Notes: generated from the letters alone by a model not told the origin. A stretch of DNA of 64,000 bases from Sphaerochaetaceae bacterium (GCA_028532765.1 JAQQAR010000080.1:1-64000); one strand, 5' to 3'. Shown: positions 1-9,766, numbered from the stretch's first letter. Program-made: numbers and translations.

Positions 1-1
1 T

Positions 2-97
2 TTCATCGGTTTTGCATTGGCATCTTTCATAGATACAATTATATCTATGTTTGATGCTTTTGTCACGTACTTTCTGCCATTATCTGCAACTATTTAA
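2..97 (+). CDS. C-terminal fragment of an unidentified membrane protein (cut by window edge)
   Basis: An open frame enters from the left edge and stops at the TAA at 95-97. The 31 readable residues are strongly hydrophobic (FIGFALASFIDTIIS...FLPLSATI), as expected for the last transmembrane helix of a membrane protein. No family can be assigned from so little sequence, and a chance open frame of this length is possible. Confidence 0.3.
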   Translation, partial: FIGFALASFIDTIISMFDAFVTYFLPLSATI

Positions 98-140
98 AAG
101 AATTATTCAAATCCTAGTTACAACTGAGACGGGAATTTGA

Positions 141-1112
141 GAACCTGGGGTCTCCATCATTTGGCAGGGAGAACTCACAACTCACCCGGGTAGCCCACAG
201 TTCAACTGGGCATATTACAATCTCACAGAAGGGAAATCGTATATTTATGATGGAACAATCTGGCAGGTACTTGCCCAGGATGGAAATGATGGCATAGACG
301 GTGAGGATGGGAAAACCGCCGTTTGGATTAAATATGACAGTAATCAGGGTGAAAGTGGAACTGCCCCAGATATTGAGTATCTCTACGCAGGAGATTCAAC
401 AACGATCAAAAACAATACAGGTAATCTGGCAAGGACTGGCTATATCTTCTCCGGTTGGAATACTGAGGCAGATGGAGAAGGGGTTGACTATACCATTGGA
501 TCCTCTCTCATTTTGGAAGAAAGTAGAACACTCTATGCAAAATGGACTGTGACAGTTGGCGGTCCTGGTCAAGCTGGAGGAATCATTTTCTATGATGATG
601 AATCTGATGGTATTGATAATAATCCAGGGTTTCGTTATTTAGAAGCAGCTCCTGCTGATTGGAACACTATGGGTGAAAATACTACTTATATCTTTGGTTA
701 TTATCGCGCGACTTGGGATGGAGAAAATCTGTCTGTTGGTACTTCTACAAACATAGGAGCAGGAATGTCGAATACCATAGGATTAGTAGAAAAAATGGGG
801 GATATAATCTTTGATAATCCTAGCGGAACATCGACTAAAACCTCATTATACGCTGCAAAGATATGTACCGATTATCAACTGGAGAATGAGGGTGTAACCT
901 ATGACGATTGGTTTTTACCTTCGAGGGAAGAGCTGGCTCTCATGTATTGGAATCTTAAGCAACATAATCTTGGAGGATTTTCAGACGCCAATTATTGGAG
1001 TTCAACAGAGAAAAATGCACTTTACGCAGCTTTCTTCGATTTTAATGGTGGACAAAATTATGATGGATACCGCTACTCCGATTTTAGAGTAAGACCAATA
1101 CGCGCTTACTGA
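141..1112 (+). pseudogene. 5'-truncated DUF1566 (Lcl C-terminal) surface protein
   Basis: The frame is open from just after a TGA at 138-140 to 1112. It reads through three recognisable modules: a segment of the type seen in collagen-like or fibre proteins (IIWQGEL...NWAYYN...SYIYDGTIWQVLAQDG followed by a short Gly-Asp run), an InlB/Listeria-Bacteroides repeat ending in TLYAKW (about 360-545), and a C-terminal DUF1566 domain (GGPGQAGGIIFYDD...DWFLPSREEL...YWSSTE...FRVRPIRAY). No ATG or GTG, and no credible TTG, lies upstream in frame. The first in-frame start, TTG at 513, would cut the InlB-type repeat, and there is no signal peptide. I read it as a gene that lost its 5' half. The in-frame TGA at 138 may itself be a nonsense mutation. 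It shares the DUF1566 domain with the lipoprotein at 2267-4618 across the aldolase gene. Confidence 0.7.
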
Positions 1113-1259
1113 TTAATCCCTTTGATGGACCTGTTGTAATAGCATTTACATCGTATGCAAGCGAATTATCTGGTCCCTCACTTGCTTGCTTTACTACATT
1201 TGAGTACCTTTAACTTGTAACCAATAAAAAACTTATATTGGTAATAAGGAAGGAAGCGT

Positions 1260-2147
1260 ATGAACAGAGAACAACTTAGCCGTATGGTAACTGGAAAAGG
1301 TTTTATCGCTGCTTTGGACCAGAGTGGAGGCAGTACACCCAAAGCACTGTTGCACTATGGAATCCCTGAAGATGCCTATGCAACGGATAAAGAAATGTTC
1401 GATCTTGTACATGCAATGCGCACCAGAATCATTACGAGCCCCGCTTTTACCGATGCCCATATTCTGGGGGCTATTCTGTTTGAAGACACCATGGACCGGA
1501 CCATTGAAGGAATGCCAACGGCTGCATACCTTTGGAAAACCAAGAGAATAGTCCCATTCCTGAAAGTGGACAAAGGTCTTGCAGAACTCTCTGAAGGAGT
1601 TCAGTTGATGAAACCTATGCCAGACCTTGAACCACTGCTAGAGAAAGCAGTCGAGCAGGGGATTTTTGGCACCAAAATGCGTTCAGTCATCAAGGAATCC
1701 AATCCAAAGGGAATCAGGAAGATAGTCGAACAGCAGTTTGAAAATGCCAAGATCATATTGAAAGCAGGTTTGGTTCCGATCATTGAACCCGAGGTCGACA
1801 TCCACAGTATGGACAAGCAAGCATCAGAGAAGATACTGAAGGCTGAGATGACAAGACAGCTTGAACACCTCAATGAAGAGGATCGGGTCATGCTGAAGCT
1901 CTCCATACCTACCGAACCAAACTTCTATGCTGAACTGCAGAAAGAGAAACACATGGTTCGTGTGGTGGCTCTCTCTGGAGGGTATCCTCGCAATAAGGCT
2001 AATAAACTCCTTGCAAAGAACCATGGACTTATCGCCAGCTTCTCAAGAGCCCTCGCGCAAGATCTGCATGTTACGCAGAGTGACGAGGAGTTCAACAAGC
2101 TACTTGAAACTTCAATACGAGAAATCTACGAGGCTTCCATTACCTAA
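1260..2147 (+). CDS. fda: class I fructose-bisphosphate aldolase
   Basis: This is a 295-residue protein of the short bacterial class I aldolase type (staphylococcal Fda size). These enzymes cleave fructose-1,6-bisphosphate to DHAP and glyceraldehyde-3-phosphate in cytosolic glycolysis through a Schiff-base lysine and without metal. The N-terminus ([19 protein letters not shown]) is diagnostic. The Schiff-base lysine is probably Lys213 in the VMLKLSIP strand, and IIEPEVDI and LSGGY fit the TIM-barrel phosphate site. The ATG at 1260 follows a strong AAGGAAGG site. The gene stands alone, preceded by about 150 bases of noncoding DNA and followed by a symmetrical terminator at 2225-2247. I am confident of the family. 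Closely related aldolases can also accept other ketose phosphates. Confidence 0.95.
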   Translation: MNREQLSRMVTGKGFIAALDQSGGSTPKALLHYGIPEDAYATDKEMFDLVHAMRTRIITSPAFTDAHILGAILFEDTMDRTIEGMPTAAYLWKTKRIVPFLKVDKGLAELSEGVQLMKPMPDLEPLLEKAVEQGIFGTKMRSVIKESNPKGIRKIVEQQFENAKIILKAGLVPIIEPEVDIHSMDKQASEKILKAEMTRQLEHLNEEDRVMLKLSIPTEPNFYAELQKEKHMVRVVALSGGYPRNKANKLLAKNHGLIASFSRALAQDLHVTQSDEEFNKLLETSIREIYEASIT

Positions 2148-2224
2148 TGATATATGCTCCTTACTGATGAGAAATGGATATTGTGAGGAGATACTCTTTC
2201 TGGCTAGAAGCTTATAGAAGTAAA

Positions 2225-2247
2225 CAACGGTGGCACTGCCACCGTTG
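2225..2247. terminator. bidirectional hairpin between fda and the DUF1566 lipoprotein
   Basis: A perfect 10-bp stem (CAACGGTGGC / GCCACCGTTG) with a 3-base loop lies between two convergent genes. On the minus strand it is followed by a T-rich tract, so it probably ends the lipoprotein transcript and may also serve the aldolase gene. Confidence 0.75.
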
Positions 2248-2266
2248 AATTGCCTATGCATACGCC

Positions 2267-4618
2267 CTAGAAAGCTCTCACCGGCCGAACCTTCAAGGAA
2301 TCCATTTTGGAACTCACGTACTGAGATCCATCATCGAAATTAAGATAATATGCATAGCTGTTGCTTCCATCTTTCCATTCAGTAGATGACCAATACAGAT
2401 CTCTGGCAAACCCTCCCAAACCTTCCTTATGTACCTTGCTGTAGATTTCAACCAATTCTGCGTGTGAAGGCAGAAACCAATCATTGAATCCACCATAGGA
2501 AAGACTCTCACAAGCTTGCGCGGCGTATTCATTTCCAGAAGTAGTGTTCGCATAGGTACGTACAATTTTCCCAGTATAGTCTTCACCCCTACCGATTTCA
2601 TCATCAACATCAAATACGCCTGCAGTCATCTCGTTGTTTGGAGCCCACATTTTAGTCATTTCGGCGCCTTGGGGAGCAAGCTCAAGATATCGCCATCCAT
2701 TGCTGAATTCACCCTTGTCATAGAAGATTATTCCTCCGGCTGGACCATTCATGCCAACAGTATAGGAAGATGCGGTGCGCTGTGCGGGTACGGTTGTTGT
2801 AGCTGGTGAACTTTGTTCTCCAGATGAGATTTTCGTACCTATCCAGAGATAGTCGGTATATGCATCAACCACCATCTTTCCCTCGAATGCATCACCACTG
2901 GGGGTAAAAACAAGATTGAACGTACCTTCAATTCCCATGGAGGAAAAGGTTCCAGAGAACGTATTGTTGGAGAAGTTACCTTGCACCTCACCCATCGGAT
3001 ATTCTCCTGTTACCGATGATCCTCTCTGGGTAAGTGTCATTTTCCCAAAATTGGTATCATACACTCCCGCTATGGAACCTGACTGTACAGGTATCTCCGT
3101 TTTAAATTGGTTGTTGAATGCAATTACATCATCCTTGTTGCTGATCCAATGCCGCTCCAAGACCAGCTGATCACCATCGAGTGTGAGGAGAAGCTTAGTC
3201 CCATTAGAATCATACGTACCCTCAAAGGTGACATAATCCCCTTGTGGACCTTCTACAAATAGGGTGATGTTCTTGCCATTTGTGGTCCAGTATCCCTCAG
3301 CAATTTCACCATCGAAGAACAGGATTAATGACGTATCGGCACCGAACACAAAGCCAGAGTTGTCTTCATTCACATCGATCCAACCACCATAATACAGATC
3401 AAATTCATCAGTATCGACCTGCGTAGTTCCCGTATCCGTACTCACCTGGCGTGATGAGCCAGTCCTTACCCCCGTCCAAGGAAGTGAATCTGGGTTGCTC
3501 GCATTTGGTTCGATTGAACCAGTATTCTCATATCCACTGAAGCTTTTTGCATCGGGCGAAAATTTCAATATCATTCTGCCTCGTGTCCAAGGACTTTCCC
3601 AGGTTCCTTCCAGCGTATTCCCCGTAAGTGTGCCTGCAATTATCCCATTTGGGTATGTACCAGATACATACTCTCCTCGTTGTTCCAGAACAATCTCCCC
3701 CCAGTTGTCACTGTAGTAGGTGCCGCTCACAGATAATGGAGTAGTTTGCTTGGATTCAGTTTCAGGTTGCTTGTTGGTTACCCCTTGTTGGGGTGGGGCA
3801 TTCCCACTGATTTTCGTACCATTCCATACATGGCTCTCCCCTTGGTACAACATCTCTCCCTGAAAACCACTGCCGTCAGAAGCGAAGGTAAAGCGGATAT
3901 CAGCCGTTGTTCCAAGTGAGTAGATTTGCCCAGTAAGTTCGTAACCGGACATTTGTCCCGTAAGTGTGCTCTGAGGATAACTTCCCGTTACTGTACTTCC
4001 ATTTTGGGATAAAGTCAGTTCACCTAAGCTTGTCCTATAAACTCCAGTGGCATTGAACGCTGAGGATGATCCTGTACTGGATGATGTGGTAGCAGTAGAC
4101 TTTTCTGCTATTGGAGGTGACACAAGTTCCTGTGTTTTTGTTTCTTGGCCGGGTAGTGATCCCGTCCTTGTTCCACTCCAAGGACGAGCATCAGGATTAT
4201 CAGGGCTAGGTTCTAGGTTGCCCATGCTCTCATAGCCATTAAAGCTGCTTGCATCAGAGGAAAATTTCAGTCGCATCCTTCCAGCTACCCAAGGTCCTGT
4301 CCACCTTCCTTCCAACGTATTTCCAGTGAATGTTCCCTCTATCGTACCATTTGGGAATGTTCCCGTAACCTGATTATCTTTTTGAATAAAAACAATTTCA
4401 CCCCAGTTTTCACTGAAGTATGTTCCGCTAATATTGCCATCAAGTTCACTGCCTGTATTGTTCTCCTCTTGAGCGGAGGCCATTTCACCAGTGCCTCCTG
4501 TGCCGTACAGTAACTCATTCATAAATTCTTCTGTGACTATACAGCTTGTGAAGAATAAAACGATGATCCCGATCACCCCAAGTGCACATACTAGTTTCGT
4601 TTTATTTTTTGTTTTCAT
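2267..4618 (-). CDS. repeat-rich lipoprotein with C-terminal DUF1566 domain
   Basis: This is a predicted surface lipoprotein of 783 residues. The start is the ATG at 4618 (MKTKNKTK), preceded by GAAGAA; a TTG two codons upstream is less likely. A signal peptide ends in a lipobox (FFTSC). The mature part holds four related beta-rich repeats of about 80 residues, near residues 62-150, 190-270, 298-390 and 515-600. Copies 1 and 3 are nearly identical in pattern (SGTY.S.NWGEIV...G..PNG.I.GT.TGNTLEG.W..PW..GRM.LKFS), and copies 2 and 4 form a shorter variant (GVY.T..G...L.Q.GS.VTG.YP). A separate beta domain lies at about 405-505. The last 150 residues are a DUF1566/Lcl C-terminal domain (GGIIFYDKG...DWFLPSHAEL...YWSSTE...KVRPVRAF), found in adhesin-like surface proteins. 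The gene stands alone. The ligand is unknown. Confidence 0.85.
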   Translation of the reverse strand: MKTKNKTKLVCALGVIGIIVLFFTSCIVTEEFMNELLYGTGGTGEMASAQEENNTGSELDGNISGTYFSENWGEIVFIQKDNQVTGTFPNGTIEGTFTGNTLEGRWTGPWVAGRMRLKFSSDASSFNGYESMGNLEPSPDNPDARPWSGTRTGSLPGQETKTQELVSPPIAEKSTATTSSSTGSSSAFNATGVYRTSLGELTLSQNGSTVTGSYPQSTLTGQMSGYELTGQIYSLGTTADIRFTFASDGSGFQGEMLYQGESHVWNGTKISGNAPPQQGVTNKQPETESKQTTPLSVSGTYYSDNWGEIVLEQRGEYVSGTYPNGIIAGTLTGNTLEGTWESPWTRGRMILKFSPDAKSFSGYENTGSIEPNASNPDSLPWTGVRTGSSRQVSTDTGTTQVDTDEFDLYYGGWIDVNEDNSGFVFGADTSLILFFDGEIAEGYWTTNGKNITLFVEGPQGDYVTFEGTYDSNGTKLLLTLDGDQLVLERHWISNKDDVIAFNNQFKTEIPVQSGSIAGVYDTNFGKMTLTQRGSSVTGEYPMGEVQGNFSNNTFSGTFSSMGIEGTFNLVFTPSGDAFEGKMVVDAYTDYLWIGTKISSGEQSSPATTTVPAQRTASSYTVGMNGPAGGIIFYDKGEFSNGWRYLELAPQGAEMTKMWAPNNEMTAGVFDVDDEIGRGEDYTGKIVRTYANTTSGNEYAAQACESLSYGGFNDWFLPSHAELVEIYSKVHKEGLGGFARDLYWSSTEWKDGSNSYAYYLNFDDGSQYVSSKMDSLKVRPVRAF

Positions 4619-4987
4619 ACACAATTTTCTTCATAATATATGTCATAAGTCAATCTTTTGAGATACCGATTTTTATAATGTTGCGAATAATTATTACTAG
4701 CAATCCACAAGTTGATCTGTTCTACCAACATCAGAGAACACCAATGGCCACCTATTGCTCATTGGAGATCTTCGCAAACATGAGGAATGCTGTTTTAAAG
4801 AAATCAACGAGCATTCTCCTCCTTTGTTCTTCTTTTCAATGAAAAGATGATGTATCTAGTACCTGAAATCATCCTAATTACAACTAAATACGTAGCTGTT
4901 TATTCCATTTCTCATACATTTTTCCGATAGGATCAGCCATCACTGAGCGATATCCTTTCTACCATCATACGTGAATAGGAGAATATT
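4619..4987. other. intergenic region, no gene seen
   Basis: This 370-bp AT-rich spacer separates two divergent lipoprotein genes and should hold both promoters. An imperfect inverted repeat (GAGGAATGCT at 4782-4791 against AGCATTCTCCTC at 4810-4821) is followed by T-rich DNA and could be a weak terminator or an old remnant. I see no coding sequence that I would defend. Confidence 0.5.
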
Positions 4988-6421
4988 ATGGTAGGGAAGA
5001 AGTATAGGCTTTGGATAATAGGATTGCTTTTGGTTTGCGTCTTGTTTATAACCTCCTGTTTAACAGGGCCCCGTGCGGTTCGCTTGGAGCTTCCAAAGCC
5101 TAAGGAGGTGAATGCCACACAGGCTTTTGTTCATGCAACAGTAATTCCCATGACTGAGCCTGACAAGATTATCGAGAATGCAGTGGTAATCGTAGAAGAT
5201 AAAAAGATTGTATATGTGGGTACTGATTATGAAAGAATCCCTGCATCTGCAGATCGTATCGACTGTACCGGCAAGTGGATAGTTCCGGGCCTGGCGGATG
5301 CGCATGTGCATCTCCTTTTCAATGCCTTGGATCCCTTGCTGTTCTTGGCAAATGGGGTGACTTCAGTTCGCAATATGGCGTCCTTTACTGATGCCGGTCG
5401 GGATGATGCAAGGTTTGCCTTCAGTGACCATCTGGAATTCCGGGACTCGGTTCGAAAAGGAGAAGTGCTTTCACCTTGGGTGTACCAAGCAAGCCCCATT
5501 CATGAAGCGAGAACGGGCAAATACTTTGATAAGTCGCTCTACTTGGACACAAAGACGGCCAACGAAGGGGTGGATGCTGTCCGGAGGGCTAATGAGAAAG
5601 GATTTGAATATTTCAAAGTGTACAATAAGCTTCCCTCAAGCGCATTCTACAGTATTGCAAAAGAGGCCAAGAAGTTGGGTTTTCCTGTGGTAGGGCATGT
5701 TCCTCATGAGGTAGGAATTGAAGAGGTAGTCGATGGTTCCTTGATGCACTCCATTGAACATCTGACCGGTTATATCAACCCATTTGGCACATTCAAGATA
5801 GAACCCGAAATACTTGATGAAATTGCAAACCGTACTGCCGAGGCAGGAATTTGGAATATCCCTACATTGGAAGTCTGGAGGAATATCGTTGCTCCCGAAC
5901 ATATTGATGCCATTGATGCTGATCCCTGGACACGCTATATATCTCCGTCAAATCGGGCATTCTGGTCTGCATCAGTAGAATCATTTTCCAAGCTCATACA
6001 GAAAAACGTGGAGGGGTACTCTGTATTGCCCTCTGATCACATGGAAGATTTTGCTTTGATCGTGGAGGCACTTATCAGGGCAAACGCTCCTATTGCAGCG
6101 GGGACGGACAGTGGAACCCTGAACGTAGTTGCAGGTTCTTCACTGCACAAGGAATTGGAAAGATTGGTTGCGTTGGGCATGACCACCTGGGAGGCAATTG
6201 CTGCTTCCACGGTACGGGCTTCTGAATGCTTTGAAAAATCAGATGAATTCGGAACAGTACAGGCAGGTCGGCGCTCTGATCTATTGGTCTTAAACAGTAA
6301 TCCACTTGAGGACATTAACAATCTGAGGGATATCAATCTTGGTGTTGTACAAGGTGTGCCTTATAGGCAGTCTAAATTGGTGGGAATGCTTGATCAATTG
6401 GTAGAAAAGAATAGTCACTAA
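4988..6421 (+). CDS. exported amidohydrolase-family lipoprotein
   Basis: This is a 477-residue metal-dependent hydrolase of the amidohydrolase superfamily (imidazolonepropionase/prolidase-like exported branch). A signal peptide ends in a lipobox (LFITSC), so the enzyme should be anchored outside the cytoplasmic membrane. The metal site is visible in order: HVH after PGLADA (about residue 107), a lysine in FEYFKVYNK that is a candidate carboxylated ligand, GHVPH, SIEH, and the catalytic aspartate in AGTDSG. The end (AGRRSDLLVLNSNPLEDI) is the usual small beta-domain closure. The ATG at 4988 follows TAGGAG. The barrel gene at 6447 starts 25 bp downstream and is probably co-transcribed. The substrate cannot be read from sequence; relatives act on dipeptides or cyclic amides. 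Confidence 0.88.
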   Translation: MVGKKYRLWIIGLLLVCVLFITSCLTGPRAVRLELPKPKEVNATQAFVHATVIPMTEPDKIIENAVVIVEDKKIVYVGTDYERIPASADRIDCTGKWIVPGLADAHVHLLFNALDPLLFLANGVTSVRNMASFTDAGRDDARFAFSDHLEFRDSVRKGEVLSPWVYQASPIHEARTGKYFDKSLYLDTKTANEGVDAVRRANEKGFEYFKVYNKLPSSAFYSIAKEAKKLGFPVVGHVPHEVGIEEVVDGSLMHSIEHLTGYINPFGTFKIEPEILDEIANRTAEAGIWNIPTLEVWRNIVAPEHIDAIDADPWTRYISPSNRAFWSASVESFSKLIQKNVEGYSVLPSDHMEDFALIVEALIRANAPIAAGTDSGTLNVVAGSSLHKELERLVALGMTTWEAIAASTVRASECFEKSDEFGTVQAGRRSDLLVLNSNPLEDINNLRDINLGVVQGVPYRQSKLVGMLDQLVEKNSH

Positions 6422-6446
6422 CAATATATAAGGAAGTAAATGAAGT

Positions 6447-7085
6447 ATGACTAAGAATGTAAGAATCGGGTTGTTGGTTTTGGTGGTTCTATGTGGTGGA
6501 AGCGTGGTATTTGCATCGCAAACAGTGTTTGAAGGTTCTAGCCCCACATGTTCATTTGTGAATTATCTCCATGTGGGAGGGGGAGAAGCATTCATCGAAG
6601 ATGAAATGGCCATTTTACTTGATGTATCCTATGGGTTTAGACTCTCACCCAGTTTATCTCTTGGTGCTTTCATTGCCGTCAATCCATTATCCAATTTTGC
6701 CCACGCAGATTTAGGGTTGTCTATCGCGAATACCGACGCAGCGTATGCAATGATGTCGGGAATGGAGATGTTGTTCACATTCTCTCCTGATAGTCTGGTC
6801 CACCCCATCATGCGCTTGGCAGTTGGAGGGATCTCAGTTGGGTATCTTGAGGATGTTGACGGTAAGGAGGGGTATGATGTCGCATTCTCCCATCGATCTG
6901 CTTTTGCTTCCGTATCTGCTGGCCTTGAGCTGAATATAACCACATATATGCAACTAGCACTGCGCGGAGGATGGCAATTTGCTGCAAACGAGGAGGTTAT
7001 GGGAATAGCACAATATGGACTAAGTGGTCCAGAAATTTCCTTGTATGCACGGATGGTCTGGGAAACTGCTATCAACAAACAATAG
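6447..7085 (+). CDS. small predicted outer-membrane beta-barrel protein
   Basis: This is a 212-residue exported protein. A signal peptide (LLVLVVLCGGSVVFAS) is followed by alternating hydrophobic and polar strands typical of an eight-stranded barrel (MAILLDVSYGFRLSPSLSLGAFIAV, FASVSAGLELNITTYMQLALRGGWQF), ending near YARMVWE. It resembles the protein at 23575-24180 in length, strand order and details (an NPLSNF / EPLSNF motif and a 'GLELNI' / 'GLEVNI' strand), so the two are probably paralogues. It lies 25 bp after the amidohydrolase gene and before a hairpin at 7103-7147. Function is unknown. A soluble periplasmic beta protein is an alternative. Confidence 0.7.
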   Translation: MTKNVRIGLLVLVVLCGGSVVFASQTVFEGSSPTCSFVNYLHVGGGEAFIEDEMAILLDVSYGFRLSPSLSLGAFIAVNPLSNFAHADLGLSIANTDAAYAMMSGMEMLFTFSPDSLVHPIMRLAVGGISVGYLEDVDGKEGYDVAFSHRSAFASVSAGLELNITTYMQLALRGGWQFAANEEVMGIAQYGLSGPEISLYARMVWETAINKQ

Positions 7086-7102
7086 CCTGATAGGTACTGA
7101 GG

Positions 7103-7147
7103 GGATCACCATTACATGGATATTCCTATTATAGTAATGGTGGTCCC
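7103..7147 (+). terminator. hairpin ending the amidohydrolase-barrel operon
   Basis: Inverted arms GGATCACCATTAC and GTAATGGTGGTCC (one G-T wobble) enclose an 18-base loop and are followed by TGTTTGT. The position just after the barrel gene supports a terminator and argues that the next gene does not start at the ATG inside this hairpin. Confidence 0.6.
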
Positions 7148-7253
7148 TGTTTGTACAATAACCGAAAATCAAAAATTCAGGGTGGCAATGCCCTATGTTC
7201 TGAATTACAATGACCATTCACAAACAATTATTAACAAGCATTTGGAGTCTTTG

Positions 7254-8030
7254 GTGATTAAGCATTCATATGTGTCTCATTGTTCTATAAAGTCAGCAAT
7301 CAATATTGCTCTCGTTGCATTACTACTTCTCTCTATTGGTCTTGTCTTTATGTCATGTTCGCTTGAACAAGGATCGGCCCACATGATACCTATATTCAGA
7401 AGTGCATTACCATTTGAGCGTTCTATTCGTTCCTCTGCTTCTGATTATTCCTTTGCCATTCCTCCTATCGAGGGTTGGAAAACAGAAGTGGTTCCCACTG
7501 GTACCAGTGCTATTGATATCGAAATCTTTGGTACTACAGTTTCTTGTACCATTGAAGAGGGTAATAATTATGTACGATTTACTGGGGCAAATGAAAACAT
7601 TGATCTAGATTTCACAGTATTTGCTAATGGTAAATTCTCATATACGGGAACTATGTTGTTTACTAAATCAGATAATACCGTACTTGTGGTGGAATCATCA
7701 CTTGAAGATGGTGAGATCAGTGGGGATTTCATTTCTGGAACAAGCGGAATTGCAAGGGCTTGGGAGGTGACTTCTTCAAGTGATGACAACGATACAGGAA
7801 CTGCAAGGCTGTTGTCTCTCACCTACGATGTACATGTTGAAAATGGCACACCTTCCTTTACCACTAACACAATTGATCATACTGATAAGTCTTCGTGGTA
7901 TGTAGCACCCAGTGAAATTGACCATAGCAAATGGGAAGAGAAGAAATTGCTCTTTGATGAAGAGTTCCCTTCAAGCTCTGAGACTCCAGAAGAAGTGACA
8001 TACACCTTCAACAACGGAGTGTGGGAGTAG
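7254..8030 (+). CDS. hypothetical lipoprotein
   Basis: I do not recognise this protein. The frame opens at 7116, but that ATG lies inside the hairpin at 7103-7147. The GTG at 7254, six bases after GGAG, gives a short charged N-region, a hydrophobic core (IALVALLLLSIGLVF) and a lipobox cysteine (MSCS), so I choose it (258 residues). The mature part is acidic, rich in Ser and Thr, with beta-strand patterns (IDIEIFGTTVSCTIEEGNNYVRFTG and FANGKFSYTGTMLFT) and no known motif. It ends in a short acidic tail (TFNNGVWE). The surface location is inferred. Confidence 0.65.
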   Translation: MIKHSYVSHCSIKSAINIALVALLLLSIGLVFMSCSLEQGSAHMIPIFRSALPFERSIRSSASDYSFAIPPIEGWKTEVVPTGTSAIDIEIFGTTVSCTIEEGNNYVRFTGANENIDLDFTVFANGKFSYTGTMLFTKSDNTVLVVESSLEDGEISGDFISGTSGIARAWEVTSSSDDNDTGTARLLSLTYDVHVENGTPSFTTNTIDHTDKSSWYVAPSEIDHSKWEEKKLLFDEEFPSSSETPEEVTYTFNNGVWE

Positions 8031-8081
8031 CGTAGTCTGCTCTGTGGATGATTGGCTCTATCCGGAAAGGATTCCTTAGGT

Positions 8082-8633
8082 TTAGAACGACCAGGAAATA
8101 CCAATCGTTGGGGCCATCGCTATGAGAATCACATATATAAACGATGCTGTGGAAGGCCAGTCGTCTTCAGGAATGGGCTCTTCATAGGTATCTCTGAAAA
8201 CAAGTGGGAGCAGAAAATCAAAATTCAACTCCCAATGCTTCTCTGGAAATTTCCAGGCATATTGAAGAACTGGGCCAACCCCTACCATGTACTCGTCATC
8301 GTACAAATCAAGGTAACTAAGCATCCCCACACCTCCATACAATACATGTCGTTCGGTTGGTGTGATCTTGGTAGAGATGATGGCTTTCCCTATGATTTGA
8401 TTCTGTTCTACCATCTGCAGCCCCTCTTGTTTGAGGGGTGCACGCAAGTATTCCAAGGTGAATACATGCAAGGCAAGTTCGCTACGCAGGTTCTGATGTT
8501 CAAACTGTCCAACAATACCCGTAGTACCAGGCAACCCAAGTTCTATTCCCAAGGAAGTCTGTACAGAGAATACAGACTGGAGAATGAAAAGGAGCAGAAT
8601 ACCTGAGCAGAGTATTTGCTTGTATCTATTCAT
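8082..8633 (-). CDS. small exported beta-barrel-like protein
   Basis: This 183-residue protein has a signal peptide (ILCSGILLLFILQSVFS). It then has a run of beta-strand-like segments (TSLGIELGL, LRSELALHVFTLEYL, ERHVLYGGVGMLSYL, YMVGVGPVLQYAWKF) and ends in an aromatic residue (TIGISWSF), as outer-membrane barrels usually do. The ATG at 8633 has GGAG upstream. It is a single gene, convergent with the lipoprotein at 7254. Function is unknown, and family membership with the barrels at 6447 and 23575 is only suggested by general architecture. Confidence 0.6.
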   Translation of the reverse strand: MNRYKQILCSGILLLFILQSVFSVQTSLGIELGLPGTTGIVGQFEHQNLRSELALHVFTLEYLRAPLKQEGLQMVEQNQIIGKAIISTKITPTERHVLYGGVGMLSYLDLYDDEYMVGVGPVLQYAWKFPEKHWELNFDFLLPLVFRDTYEEPIPEDDWPSTASFIYVILIAMAPTIGISWSF

Positions 8634-8831
8634 CTCATCACTGCTCCTTGATAGCTGATGTTCTATGCATGAGATTCAGTACCAGCCAAGCAAGTAATAT
8701 AGAGTCAATATTGAAAACCAATCAAATTACCTAAAAGTATATTGCATACAGTGAAAGAATTAAAGCTCCATGCCTTTGCCCCCAAAGAGGGGTAGTGTAT
8801 GCATAGTTTCTATCATGAAAGTATGCACATA

Positions 8832-9509
8832 TCACGTTTTTGCATGAAAATGGAACACTCTCGCTATCATGATCGTAAATAGATACCACGGTATAAGCGA
8901 AAGCAGGCTGAATACCATTCCCACAGCTCCGAAGTTTGATGGGATGATCATAAGAAAAGCGGAGATGAAACCAACGATTGCAATACTGGATTTGAATAAG
9001 TGACTTTTTAGCATGGCCGATGAAATAAGGAAAAGGGTAATTCCATTCAAAATATAATAGATATCGAATGCAGTCCCTTTCCAAGCAAGCAGCAACCCCT
9101 GAACCGAGGCAAAGAAAACCTCGTCAGGGAGGTTGGTCCTCCCTCCCCAGTATTCTTTACTGAGAAAGAACATTTCCACTGCCTTGTTGGATGCAAAATA
9201 TGAGGCGATTCCCAGTAACCCTAAAAGGGTGGCAAGTATCATAAGGGTTGGATGTTCTTCCACCAATAGTAAGAAAAGAGCTACGTATATGATGGCTAGG
9301 ATAATGTTATTGATGATGTATAAGCCGTCGAAATGAATAACGCCCAAGACCCAACTCATTTTGAATAGTTCCAACCATCCCAGTACGGTAGTAGGGTGGG
9401 GTGAAAGCACAAATATCAGAATTTGTATCGGGATGAGGACCAACATGGCAAGACAGGCCCAGAAGGAAACCCTATAAAAGCTATGTTGTTGTAAAGGAGC
9501 TGTATTCAT
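8832..9509 (-). CDS. multi-pass membrane protein (DUF4386-like)
   Basis: This 225-residue integral membrane protein has six to seven hydrophobic helices, beginning with FWACLAMLVLIPIQILIFVL and ending with GAVGMVFSLLSLIPWYLFTIMIARVF. The layout, the central helix pair followed by a short charged loop (SKEYWGGRTNLPDE), and the size resemble the DUF4386 family, whose function is unknown. The ATG at 9509 follows a weak AAGGT. The gene is divergent from the TetR-CPBP pair at 9802. Confidence 0.6.
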   Translation of the reverse strand: MNTAPLQQHSFYRVSFWACLAMLVLIPIQILIFVLSPHPTTVLGWLELFKMSWVLGVIHFDGLYIINNIILAIIYVALFLLLVEEHPTLMILATLLGLLGIASYFASNKAVEMFFLSKEYWGGRTNLPDEVFFASVQGLLLAWKGTAFDIYYILNGITLFLISSAMLKSHLFKSSIAIVGFISAFLMIIPSNFGAVGMVFSLLSLIPWYLFTIMIARVFHFHAKT

Positions 9510-9766
9510 TGGTTATACCTTTTTTGATGTATACTATCTAAGACATAACTGTAGAGCATGCTTGTCTGGAATGGAATCTGACAGCACCAGTAAAATGAAT
9601 TAATTATTGATATCGTTTGACTAGGGATATTGTCATGTACGATTACGCCTTGAGCATGCTGTGAGCTACCCAACAGATAGAAAAGTACCTAAGAATATGG
9701 TGTAGGTAACCGAATTTGAATATTTTCAAAATAATAAAAGGAAAGTACTTGTTTAAAACATATCAT

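Noticed and set aside
4782-4821. Imperfect inverted repeat between two lipoprotein genes as a terminator or small RNA
   Set aside because: The stem has bulges, no plus-strand gene ends before it and no promoter is clear. I noted it only in the intergenic entry.
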